Below, piece by piece: positions 12,901-21,366 of a stretch of DNA of 64,000 bases. The stretch's first letter is position 1, and every line of letters begins with the position of its first letter. The stretch spans positions 1,178,001-1,242,000 of the forward strand of contig JAFCMP010000013.1 of assembly GCA_017506865.1 (NCBI GenBank), read 5' to 3'. The notes under the pieces are model-generated. The model was not told the origin of the DNA and did not search any database. It saw only the letters and a program-made list of their open reading frames with translations. The translations under genes were made by a program, and so were the position numbers. This stretch comes from Tribonema minus (lineage: Eukaryota; Sar; Xanthophyceae; Tribonematales; Tribonemataceae).

Positions 12901-14524
12901 CACAGTTTGTGCGCGCACCTCAGCGGCGGGAGTTCGGCGCGCGGCGGCATTGAGACTTTCTTAGTTTTGAGGGGTTTTCGGTTGGTGTGCACTGCTGCAG
13001 GGTCAGGGTCAGGGTTGAACAACGCGGGAGTAACGCGCTGTCGACCGTAACCATCACTCCATTTTCAAGGCCCGCCTGCCTCACGCATAGCGCCTAAGCC
13101 TCGAGACCACGCCGTCGCGAAGACCACCCAGTCATGTGCCGCCGCACTAAATTTCACACATTATATTATGACTTGAAGTACTATCATTGCGTTGCCCAGA
13201 CTCACGGACCTATGACGACAGTGCTTGACTGCGCCTGAGGGTGCAGTGATCACTCGGGGGCCCATGATTTAGCTCAGAGAATGGTGTTGACTTGAAAAGT
13301 TATGGCAAAGTTTGACTGCTCCCAGCTAGAGTACAAAGTGTACGTCAGCTGACATCACCATCGGTATCGGACTTGGATGCTCAAATGAGAGGGAACACAA
13401 TGGCTGGCCATGAATTCAGAGTTCATGTTGGGTACAGACAGGCTTTGAGCCACTGTGCGCTGCGAATGATGCTGTTGACCTTGCATAGAAGGCTATGTAT
13501 GGTATCTGTAGCAAAAACACTGCCGCATCACACAAAAAAAAAATAGTATATGCGGCGCAGCGACAGCTGAGCCTTCGCAATTTTGTCTGCCACACAAGGC
13601 CAGGCGAAACAGCTCCACATCCGCTTTCCTTCTGCAGCCAGGCAACATGGCCTCACGCTCTGGTCCGCCAAAGCACAAGTAATCTAGACAACTCACAATG
13701 TTGAACAAAATTTGAACCGAAGTCAAATTTCATCAAACTTCAACAGTGAGCGCCGGCACGCTTGACAGCATTTGCTGCCGCTGACGCTGGCCCTCCGTGC
13801 GGCGTCACCAGCCGGTCCCGCAATTGACTCGATCGCTGTCGGCACAGCGCAGACAAAACCCGCGGCGCGCAATTGCTGCCGTTGTAACATAGGCGCTCCC
13901 GTGCGGCGTCACCAGCCGGTCCCGCAGTTGACTCGATCGCTGTCGGCGCAGCGCAGACAAAACCCGCGGCGCGCAATTGCTGCCGTTGTAACATAGGCGC
14001 TCCTCGATGCCGTTGTGGATGGCCGTGGACAACCACGCATTGCAATCATTGGCGTTGAGGGGCATAGAAGGAGCTGCCGCAGGCAGGATGTAACACAACC
14101 GCTGCCACTGCAGCAACTTCTATGGAGAAGGGATTCAATTTAAGAAATTTTGGTAATTCGCTCAGTGTACGGAGCGCTGTAAGCCGTTCTCACCTTTCCA
14201 TTTCACAGCGCTTCGGCGACGTTGGCTAGAAAATAATTGAGCGGGCGTTCAAAAGCTGATGATCTGCGCAGCAGCTCTCGATGCCTGTCACGGATATGTC
14301 AGGTATTGGTCAGGTCTGATGCGCACCTCCATATTGCCTCCCTCATTAGCGCCTCGCTTGTGTTTGCTGCCGCCCAGATGGAAGAAGTTCCTCAAGCTCC
14401 CCTTCCTTCCCTTCATCTTGTACTCATCGGCTGCGGCCTCCGGTGGCGTCGGCATGGCCTGATCCGCCTGAGTGAGTGAAGACATGGAGGCGAACATGGC
14501 AATCACCGCAATGCGCACTGTCAA
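1..14524 (-). CDS. Anoctamin/TMEM16 family membrane protein, 3' part beyond the left edge
   Basis: Exons in transcript order: 14327-14524, 12223-12510, 10484-10723, 9107-9241, 7793-7915, 6891-6954, 5517-5652, 4171-4276, 2568-2707, 1664-1820, 919-1032. Phases agree at every join and give 567 codons without a stop. Family signatures are EYFGSGLGIYFSFLQFYT (first membrane segment), MALWSTMFLEFWKR (second), a hydrophobic segment after PPKKVAIAW, AYGKLANRLNDYEGHITER, and LFAFQFVNFFCALFYIGFF. Known anoctamins are Ca2+-activated chloride channels or lipid scramblases of plasma or internal membranes. The later helices, which carry the Ca2+ site in known members, lie outside the window, so channel and scramblase cannot be separated. 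The loop between the first two membrane segments is very short. The intron 1033-1663 uses a GC donor (GCGAGT). Exons between 9107 and 6891 fit the N-terminal cytosolic domain. The first three exons (Ala/Gly/Pro-rich, low complexity) are joined only by phase and are the least certain; the true start is unproven. Confidence 0.8.
919..1032 (-). CDS. Anoctamin exon carrying the LFAFQFVNFF membrane helix
   Basis: This 38-codon exon, phase 0 at both ends, is one of the most diagnostic pieces of the anoctamin model. It reads LFAFQFVNFFCALFYIGFF and then a short charged turn ending in CVTKQ. In known family members the same position reads like FQFVNFYSSLFYIAFF. The acceptor is GCGCAG and the donor GTCAGT. 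Degenerate copies of its 3' end with donor-like sites follow toward the left edge near 695-760 and 270-345. Confidence 0.85.
1390..1663 (-). repeat. Echo copy of exon 1664-1820 end and CAACTTCAAC motifs
   Basis: A partial copy of the exon end lies around 1465-1515, including the same GC donor context (CTCAAG then GCGAGT). Between and after the copies are several CAACTTCAAC-like motifs (about 1427-1445, 1563-1590, 1612-1650). The copy shows that the intron grew by duplicating the exon/intron boundary. Confidence 0.6.
1980..2230 (-). repeat. Two decayed copies of the start of exon 1664-1820
   Basis: Read on the minus strand, the stretches near 2130-2195 and 1985-2030 repeat the acceptor and first codons of the exon starting at 1820 (true exon: YGAGSILRFLPVG; copies read like TYCADGILRSLPGG and TYGADSMAGLFPAGG). 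They sit in the intron before the real exon and still carry AG acceptors. Whether any is used as an alternative exon is unknown. Confidence 0.6.
2731..2754 (-). repeat. Poly(G) run, poly(C) on the coding strand
   Basis: An uninterrupted G run of about 24 on the plus strand gives a C tract on the coding strand ending about 24 nt before the acceptor at 2708. It can act as a polypyrimidine tract. Similar tracts precede other acceptors in the window. Exact length is unreliable in any assembly. Confidence 0.8.
3880..4125. repeat. Interstitial telomere-like (CCCTAA)n in an anoctamin intron
   Basis: Two short runs of CCCTAA with imperfect units lie at 3883-3920 and 4090-4122. Between them are degraded copies of the boundary of exon 4171-4276 (near 3955-4070 and 3780-3860). 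Similar runs occur in introns throughout the window, so they are not a chromosome end. Confidence 0.75.
6020..6890 (-). repeat. Tandem array of about ten copies of an anoctamin exon end plus donor
   Basis: Units of roughly 70-100 bp each contain a variant of the minus-strand sequence CCGGTGAGTCAGCGCTC, the last bases and 5' splice site of exon 6891-6954. They are spaced by CACAGTGACAGTTACGAGTG-like sequence. Copies begin near 6043, 6110, 6190, 6292, 6386, 6459, 6540, 6630, 6713 and 6786. Most keep a GT at the donor position. This is an intronic expansion, not a CRISPR array: units are degenerate, and the shared part is an exon edge. Confidence 0.75.
7325..7700 (-). repeat. Echo copies of exon 7793-7915
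   Basis: At about 7610-7690, 7490-7540 and 7325-7370 the minus strand repeats the MALLNRIPDLQYDECFLLHE coding stretch in decreasing quality. The best copy differs by few residues (a Gln to Arg change) and ends at a donor-like GTGAG. All lie downstream of the real exon, inside the following intron. Confidence 0.65.
8755..9060 (-). repeat. Echo copies of the 3' half of exon 9107-9241
   Basis: The sequence coding for VALGLGPKLVGVLVVEE and its GTCAGTG donor recurs at about 8970-9030 and 8762-8815, with a shorter donor-side copy at about 8885-8905. The copy near 9000 is almost identical and keeps the donor. Intervening sequence repeats the motif CAGTACAAGTGAACT. Confidence 0.7.
10720..11070 (-). 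repeat. GCAGCAGCGG-rich echo copies of exon 10484-10723 start
   Basis: The acceptor and first codons GILNGM of exon 10484-10723 recur near 10825-10850 and 10950-10975. Each is followed (plus strand) by a CAG/GCAGCGG-rich segment with TACGTGCGTGAGAG, giving units of roughly 120 bp. These are acceptor-side echoes in the upstream intron. Confidence 0.65.
11850..12120 (-). repeat. Echo copy of exon 12223-12510 end, C-rich intron
   Basis: Near 12020-12110 the minus strand repeats the end of exon 12223-12510 (LPKPA then GTGAG) with changes. The surrounding intron holds C/G homopolymers at 11830-11843 and 11930-11942. No separate gene is evident; the long ORFs here on both strands are low-complexity read-through. 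Confidence 0.55.
13797..14004. repeat. Two-copy 104-bp tandem duplication
   Basis: GTGCGGCGTCACCAGCCGGT starts at 13797 (with a few changes nearby) and again at 13901. The two units differ at only a few positions. A minus-strand open frame reads through from 14116, with a Cys-rich start (NANDCNAWLSTAIHNG), and a donor-like GTGACG occurs in each copy. It may be an exon of the anoctamin gene, but its phase does not fit the neighbouring exons, so it is left out of the model. Confidence 0.7.
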
Positions 14525-15162
14525 CTTTCAATGAACTTGCGGTCAATGATTCAATTTGACGTCGTGCTGCAATGCCGCACATCTGGATGTACACGAGCAG
14601 AGCTATAGCTGTATCATACTGAATGCGTCTGTCTTCAAGAGATCTTAGATTCGCACTATCATGATGACACTTCCCGAAAACTTCAAGCAGAGCTCAGTCT
14701 ACAATACTCTCCAGCGCATAACAATCTCCATGATTGTCGCGCGACAACGCACAGGCAGCCTTCGATATGGCGGCAACTCGTGTGAGTGACTACTCGTGAT
14801 CATGACAGATCCGGGAGGCAATGACAACATGTGTTGCTTGCAGACTCAGTCTCACAAATACCTGGCGGCGACAATTCGAAGCACCGTGAAATGCCGGTAG
14901 GTCTTCCTTCCTCAACGCCTTCAGCGGCTCATGTACAGCAGAGAGGTGCGAAGGTGGGCGAATATCACGTCCGGCGAAAAGACACAAACTTAACTTGAAC
15001 TTTGGGGTCAACAATCATTGTTTGTAGCTCAGGCAACTGCGTGAGTGAGTGCAGTGCGTGCTGCACTCATTTTTCAAAATTCAGACAAGCTACGACACCA
15101 ACAGGTTGTCGGTCGCAGTCGACACCAACACACTGAAGATCTTTGGAAGATCTTGGTGAACC
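14525..15162. promoter_or_regulatory. Divergent intergenic region between anoctamin and USB1 genes
   Basis: The 638 bp separate the first ATG of the minus-strand model (14524) from the USB1 start on the plus strand (15163). No coding exon is recognisable here. Head-to-head placement suggests a shared promoter region, but no TATA box or initiator can be assigned with confidence. The anoctamin start is itself uncertain, so this boundary may move. Confidence 0.45.
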
Positions 15163-18100
15163 ATGGATCTGCTCGGCGCTTATGATTCAGGAGACTCTGG
15201 ATCCGACAGCGATGCGGCGGTACCGACTGCATCACCAGCGCGTGAGGTGTCATCAGCGATTCTCACACAGAGTCTGCTGCCACCTCTGCCCAGCGATGTT
15301 GCATCCCTCTTCAGCCAGAGCGAGTATGATCCCGCCAATGCCAGCAGAATGGCAAACCAAAGGAAGGGACCGCACCCTCACGGGTGAGCTTCGCACCCTG
15401 ATTGTCTGCTGAACGCTTGCATCCACGCGCCGTTCTTGCTGCAACATGGCAACATTCTTTTTTGGCAATAGGTGTCTGAATGACATAGGCAATTGGTGTC
15501 TAAATGACATGGTTGAATGGCATTAGTTGAACAGACTGCAGTCTCACATGCTGCAAGGAAGCTACGAAACCTAGCTGAAGCGAGTTCAGTTACACCGCTG
15601 TCTCACGGCAGATGCTCATTCCTAACGCATATGCTACAAGCAGCAACAGCATTACAGCCCCAACTGGTTCTCACGTTCCTCGCCGCGGAGGTCAAATGCA
15701 TCAGGGCTGTCACCATTTCACACTCACCCCCCCTCCCCTCGCCCCCCACGCGCGCGCGCAGCGCAGCTTCCAGCGCGCCGCGCCGCACGAGCGCGGCCGC
15801 TGGCCGTCCCACGTGCACATCGCCGTGCCGCCGAGCGCAGAGCTGCGCGAGCTGAGCGCTGCTGCAATCCGCCACCTTGAGGCGCGGCTGCTGCGCGCAG
15901 CGCAGGCCCAGCAGGCGCCGCCGCCGCAGCAGCAGCGCGCGCGCAAGCGGCCCCACGCCGCCGCCGCGCCGCCGGCCCCCCGCGTCATCCCCCACGACGC
16001 CTTTGCCGTTGGTGGCAGCTCTGCCAATGGCGGAGGTGATGGGCTGCGAGCAGGTGGCGGCAGCGGCGGCGGCGGCAGCGGCGGCAGGGGCAACAGCTGC
16101 AGCAGTGGGCGGGGTGATGGGCTGCGAGCGGGGGCGGCGGCGGCGGCGGCGGCGGCGGCAGGGGGGCCAAGGCAGGGGGTCGGGGTGCGGGCGCGGAGGG
16201 GGAGGGGGAGGGGGGGGCGGGGGGCGTGCACCTGAGCCTGAGCCGGCCGTTTGCGCTGCGCGCGCACCAGCTGGAGCCATTCGCGGCGCGGCTGCGGCGC
16301 GCGGCGGCGGGCGCGCGCGCATTCCGCTGCGAGGTCTCCGGCGCGTACGAAGTGCTCGTGAACGACGACCGGACGCGCTCGTTCGTGTGGTGAGTGAGTA
16401 CGCGAGTGACCGAGTGAGTGTGTGGGCGAGCGAGTAAGTGAGTGAGTCCGCAACGGGGGCTGGTCGGGATCCTGGGAGGGCGGGGTGGGAGCGCACGGTG
16501 CGCGTGCGTCGCCTGCTGCGCTGCGTCATGGAGTAATGTGTCGATGACAGCCGCAAGCGCTCGTTTGCGTGCGGCATTCGTGCCACATGTATGCCTTCAA
16601 GCACGCACGGCATTCGTGCACCATATGCTATCGGCGCGGCATGTGCTTTAGGGGGTGGCGTAGCGTCACGGGTTGAAGTCCACAAATTGAAGTGATCGGC
16701 GGAACGCCGAGGCCGGGGGCCCAACCTCGTGGTGGTGGTCGTGAGGCGACAGAGTATTGTGCACTGCAGGGTGCCCTCCGAGAAACGTATCTGTCGAAGC
16801 AACCATGCGTGCAACAGCAGATTGGCCCATACGGATCTGTCGCTGGTCTGTCGTCGCCCGCGTGTGCAGCATGAATCGTCTGTAGTAGGCGTAGAAGTCC
16901 CCGCACCCGACATGAAGTTGGGAGCGTGCAACCGCAAAGTGCTCAGGTTGTTGAAGGTGAGTGCTGAAGTGACGCTGGCTCCGTCCGTACGCGCCAGACA
17001 GGGGAGTCAGCAGCTTGCTGCTCTCACGCCATCTGCCCTGAGCGGCGGTGCGCCTTTTTAGCTCATTGTTCCGCCAGAGATGGACAAACGAGAGACCCAG
17101 GCAGACGCGAGACTTGCGGCCACTCATCGATCAGTTTCTTGTTGCTAATAGTGATCATTGAGCACCAGTAAAGCAAGAAAATTCCTGCATGAACAGGAAC
17201 GTGAGTGCTCAGCAGAACCCAACCTCAACATGTGCTCAGCTATGTGCTGTGAAGTAAGAAGCGACCCCCCCCCCCCCCCCCTCCCCCCCCCCCCCCCCCC
17301 CCCCCCCAGCGGTTGCCAACCTGCCGTTGCCCCTCGCTTCTCGTCTGCATCCGCTGGACTGGGTGTTACGTGACAGAGACGGGATGCTGACGTTCGTCAT
17401 GTTTTTGCCTCTGCTGCGGTGTCTGCTTTTGCGCTACGCAGCCTGAAGGTGGTCGGCGGCTGCGCGCCGATCCTGGCACTCATAGGTGAGTGAGTGAGTG
17501 AGTGAGTCATGGAGTCATGGAGTCATGGTCGATCCACGCAGTACCTCCAAACGCGTACACACTGGCAGCCAGAGTGTACGGGTGGGCAGGAGTGAGGGCA
17601 GCTTGGGTGGAATTTGGGGCGGAGCAATCGGCCGTTGCATGCGGCACTTCGCAGCAGCCAAAGTGCCCAGGAACGACACGCAGTGCTTATGACATTTAAT
17701 GTGTTTCGCGTGCAGGAGAGCAAGCGTCGCCGCAGCCGGAGCGCGGCGTCACCGGCATGCAGCAGCGTCGTGTAAGTGCAGCTTTGCGCCCCTCATGCAC
17801 CTCTGCCGAGCGCTGCCATCCGGACGCCGTGCGCTCCACGTGAGTTTCCAACTGCCGCAGAGGCGCGCTGTCTAACTTCAGCTATGACCCTCGAGTTCAC
17901 ACTGCGTGCGCCCCTTCGATGCCCCCTCCCCCCCCCCCCGTGTGTGTGCACGCGCGTGCAGGGAGGGTGAACGAGGCCCTGGCGGACTTCCAGCAGCAGA
18001 CGTACTACGAGGACCCCAAGCTGCACATCAGCGTCGCCTCGGTACGTGATGGTGGCGCGACGCTCCCATTGTTGAAGTTCGTCAGGTGGTGCCTGCCTGC

Positions 18101-19671
18101 AACTGCCGCACCAATCTTGGACCTGAAGCAGACGTACTATGAGGATCCCAAGCTGCGCATCAGCGTCGCCTCGGTACGTGACGGCGGCGACGTTCCATTT
18201 GTTGAAGTTTGACAGGCGGCTGTTCGCAACTGCCGCGCCATTCTTGGACCGCAAGTTGCCACATCAGCGGGACCATGGTGCGCACGATGGAGGGGCATGT
18301 GTCTGCTGGCTTGACAGGGACCGCCAGCTGCAGGGACACGGAGCAGTTGATGTGCGCAACAAGCTGCATTTCAGCGTCGCCTCGGAGCGTGACGACGGTG
18401 ACGCTCCTGCATCATTTGTCGCTCTGACCGTCACGGTTCTGTGGCGCACCTAACCCCAACCTAACCCTAAACCTACTCCTAGACCTAAAGCTAACCCTAG
18501 TGCCCCCCCCTCTTCGGACCGCGCGGCAGGGCCCATTCAGGTTTCGGATTAGGGTGAGGGTCATATTAGGGTTGATGATAGGTTAGCGCTTTCTCGCCAA
18601 CTATAACGCTACTTCAGCTGCTGGATGCATCGATTGCACAGGCATACCATCTGGTAGATGCTGTGACAAGCAAACTGGGCTGCAAAAAGCGGATGGCAAA
18701 CCCTAATATGTCATCTAACTTGTCCGTACGGCCCGTAGGTGACCGCCGCCAGCTTTCAGAACCCGCCAGACTGGCGTTGTTGCCAGAGGTGTCTACGTTG
18801 GTTTTCTGATTCTGCGATGGCCATACACCCTCTTAGTGTAGTGCCCGCTTCGCGTGCTTGATGCGCGCTGCCATCCCACGCTCTTAGGGTTAGGGTTAGG
18901 GCTAGGGTTAGCCGCCCACTTGAGGTTAGGTCAGACTCAGGTTAGCTGAGGCTTGGGCTCCCATGTGGGTTAGCGTAAGGTTAGTGTTAGGCCGCGGCAC
19001 CACCTCACATTGTACAACATAATACAAAACACATGGTGGATGCAAGCGGTGACATGCTTGTGACTGCAGCCCGTTCGCTCAGGAGCCGTACCACGTGCAC
19101 TGCAGTGCGCGCCATGCTGGTGCTCGGGTCGAATGCGTGGCCGTCCAGACCGAGCCTGTCGGCGTGAAGTGCGCAGCCTAACCCTAACCCCAACTGTATC
19201 ACCAGGCACCCGTACGCGCGGTTACAGCGGTTGACTTGCCTTGCGTCAACGCGCGCGTGTGTCGTGTCGTGGCATTGGCGTGGCTGCGCGCGCAGTGCAT
19301 GTGCCACTCCTCAATTGCGACCTCACTGCCGCTCGTGCGCTGCATCGCCCATGCAGGCCGCAGGCGACATCACGCAGCTCCTCGCGGCAGGAGAACACAC
19401 GCGCCGCAGCGGCAGCCATCGCAGCGGTAACAACACCGCCGACGCACGCAGCGGCGATGCCGGCGGCGGCGGCGGCGGCGACAATGACATCAGCCCGTGC
19501 AGCGCCGATGACAGGGGCATCAGCAGCAGCCTTGCGGGAAGTAGCGGTGCTGGTGGGAATGGCCGCGTCGGTAGCAGCTCAGAGGATGAAGAGGAGGAGG
19601 TCATAGACGTCGATGTGACCGCGTTTGTGCTGAAGGCGGGGTTCAAGACGTTCACCATCGAGCTGGGGTAG
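15163..19671 (+). CDS. USB1: U6 snRNA phosphodiesterase USB1/Mpn1
   Basis: Exons: 15163-15383, 15767-16389, 17442-17485, 17962-18041, 19357-19671. USB1 enzymes trim the 3' oligo(U) tail of U6 snRNA and belong to the 2H phosphoesterase superfamily. Visible landmarks are an acidic/Ser N-terminus with LPPLPSDV; PHERGRWPSHVHIAV; the first catalytic H-x-S as HLS at 16229-16237, inside VHLSLSRPFALR; NDDRTRSFV; the second as HIS at 18024-18032, in TYYEDPKLHISVAS; and a C-terminal GFKTFTIEL before the stop. Phases agree at the joins except inside exon 2. There the PHERGRW frame and the HLSLS frame differ by one register across a G-rich stretch (about 16020-16225), so an unrecognised intron or an indel in the G run must lie there. 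The last exon has a long Ser/Gly/Asp insert absent from animal USB1. The start ATG follows AACC. Confidence 0.85.
16020..16225 (+). other. GGC/GCG repeat and G-run tract that breaks the USB1 frame
   Basis: Two copies of GGTGATGGGCTGCGAGC (about 16036 and 16120) are each followed by GGC/GCG triplet repeats, then G-runs up to 16224. Upstream and downstream USB1 coding motifs are in different frames. Either a short intron was missed or the run length is wrong in the assembly. Confidence 0.65.
17265..17307 (+). repeat. Poly(C) tract in USB1 intron
   Basis: C runs of 17 and 20 or more, split by one T, lie on the coding strand about 135 bp before the acceptor of exon 17442-17485. A second C tract at about 17927-17939 precedes exon 17962-18041. 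Orientation matches the rule seen elsewhere: C on the coding strand, G on the opposite strand. Confidence 0.85.
18100..18410 (+). pseudogene. Two decayed copies of the USB1 HIS exon
   Basis: After the real exon 17962-18041, 18128-18173 repeats CAGACGTACTA...GCCTCG with the GTACGT donor, but the catalytic HIS codons read RIS. A poorer copy at about 18355-18395 reads LHFSVASER and has lost its donor (GTACGT became GAGCGT). The intervals also repeat a TTGTTGAAGTT motif. If spliced in, the first copy would give an enzyme lacking one catalytic histidine. Confidence 0.75.
18440..19200. repeat. Telomere-like repeats of both orientations in the last USB1 intron
   Basis: CCTAACCC-type repeats occur at 18451-18500 and 19177-19192, and TTAGGG-type at 18550-18570, 18884-18914 and 18965-18990. 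Both orientations are present in one intron. No coding exon was seen here. Confidence 0.7.
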
Positions 19672-21366
19672 GCCGCGGGCGTTGTGGCGCGGTGTGCGCC
19701 ACGTGGCGCTGATGATGCTGCGCTCAGGCTTTGCTGCAATCCCGGTCAATCGTACTTGCTTCAACGGCTGTGTGGCCCGCGGCGATGACCGCTGCTTCTG
19801 CTCGTGTCACGATTGCCCGCAGGGATGCACACGTCCTCTCGCAGTGTACTTCACGGTGCGGTGCACGTGCTGAGCGCTGATGGTGATGATGATGCGCTCA
19901 GGCTCGTCTGCATCCAGGTCAATCATTATTCAAAGAGATTCACCTCTCAACAAGGCACATCAAAGGCTGTATTGCCCTGTTGATCATCACCTTTGGCTGA
20001 TGCGCTGCTTCTTCATGTTAAGATGGCCCTCAGCAATTCTTGCACTTGCAGCGTACCTCACGTGGCGGCGCATGTGCTGAGCGCTGACGATGATACTGAT
20101 GATGCTCATCAGGTTTTCAAGGTTATCGCGCCCGTTGTGGAGGGAGTCCATCAGTTCAAATCGCAGGCTGCGGCCCATTGTGGTTACAACTTTCTTGTTG
20201 CCAAGCGTCTGTCATTTGTAGCGCGGATCATTGCCCTCACTAGTGGTACCTCTACCGTTACCTCTCGTGTTACCTCTCGGTTCACATTTTTGAAATAGCA
20301 CACAGTGGCCACTAGCCAAGATTGTATATATGTTGGCATCTGGCTTAGAATTCTGACATTCCTGCTTGGCAATGCGACCACGCTGGAAAACAGTAACGCG
20401 GCTCTCTCATTCAGATCATCAGGGGTGCAGCTCTCAACATATGAGCATGCAGCACTGAACAAGTGACCCATAGCAGTGAAATGCTGCATGCTGCGAGTCT
20501 CGTAGCGTTAGCTCTGTCAACAAAACACCTGTCGCTGCATAAAACCTGATGAAGCGTGACAAGTGCCGAATTGTTGCCGACAGTGTGTGGCAATTGGTGC
20601 ATTAGAGTAGCCTAATTGCGACACGCACAATGAATGTCGCAAAAACAGGGCAGCCAGCGTTGCCGTGGCAAGGCGAGCAACAGTCGGTGGTTCACAGAAG
20701 GGAACCGGAAACACGCAACACATGTGGCAAATTTGTTTGATGTGACTGTCTCATATTAACGTGTGTGATGGTGTTAAACCGGCGCGACGCGCTCTGCGCG
20801 CCGCGCGCGTGCGGCAGCGGCGGCGCAATGAGTCCCTGCAGTGCAAAATCACACAAGGGCACAAGCCCTAGAGTACCACCCGCATTCGCGCCCTGTCGCA
20901 CACACACACAAAGGCAGCGGCGGCGCGCCACCGCCACCCCAAGCCGCACTGCGCCAAAGGGCGCAGGGGGGCACGCCGGGGGGGCACTACACTCACCACC
21001 GCCACCACACACAAGAGCAATTCAAACAATACCAACACCCGTAATACTTGTGCGGGCCGAGGCATGTCATGCACGCAAACAGCTGCGCGCGCGCCCGGCG
21101 CGTGGCCAATTTCTGCATGTGCTGCGCGCCGCTGCTCTCCCGAATGCCGTGCGCGTCGTGAAGCGAGGCGACGTGCAGGCATCTACGTAGGGCGCGCATT
21201 TAGGGGTGGGGGGGGGTGGGTCCTACGTAGGGCGCGCATTTAGGGGGGGGCGGGGGGGGGGGGTCCAGCACATGGGGGCACAGTGCCCCCCACCGGGCGC
21301 GCGCCGCACTGCATGCAGCAGTGCTCAGGTCAGGCGGAGCCTCGCGCGTCGCAGCGCTCCGCAGCA
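19672..21366. other. Convergent 3' intergenic region
   Basis: The region separates the stop codons of USB1 (plus) and the Spondin_N gene (minus). It holds only short ORFs without recognisable motifs, a duplicated TGATGATGATGCGCTCAGG-like segment (19710-19735, 19885-19910, 20090-20115) and a G-run block at 21205-21262. Nothing else is supported. Confidence 0.5.

Noticed and set aside
10379-12950. Several long open frames on both strands in GC-rich repeats
   Set aside because: All are Ala/Pro/Arg/Gly low complexity. Only the minus-strand exons 10484-10723 and 12223-12510 have splice sites and phases that fit a gene.
15603-16937. 444-codon minus-strand open frame
   Set aside because: It is antisense to USB1 exon 2 and made of low-complexity Arg/Pro/Ala stretches caused by GC-rich repeats; the plus strand carries the recognisable enzyme motifs.
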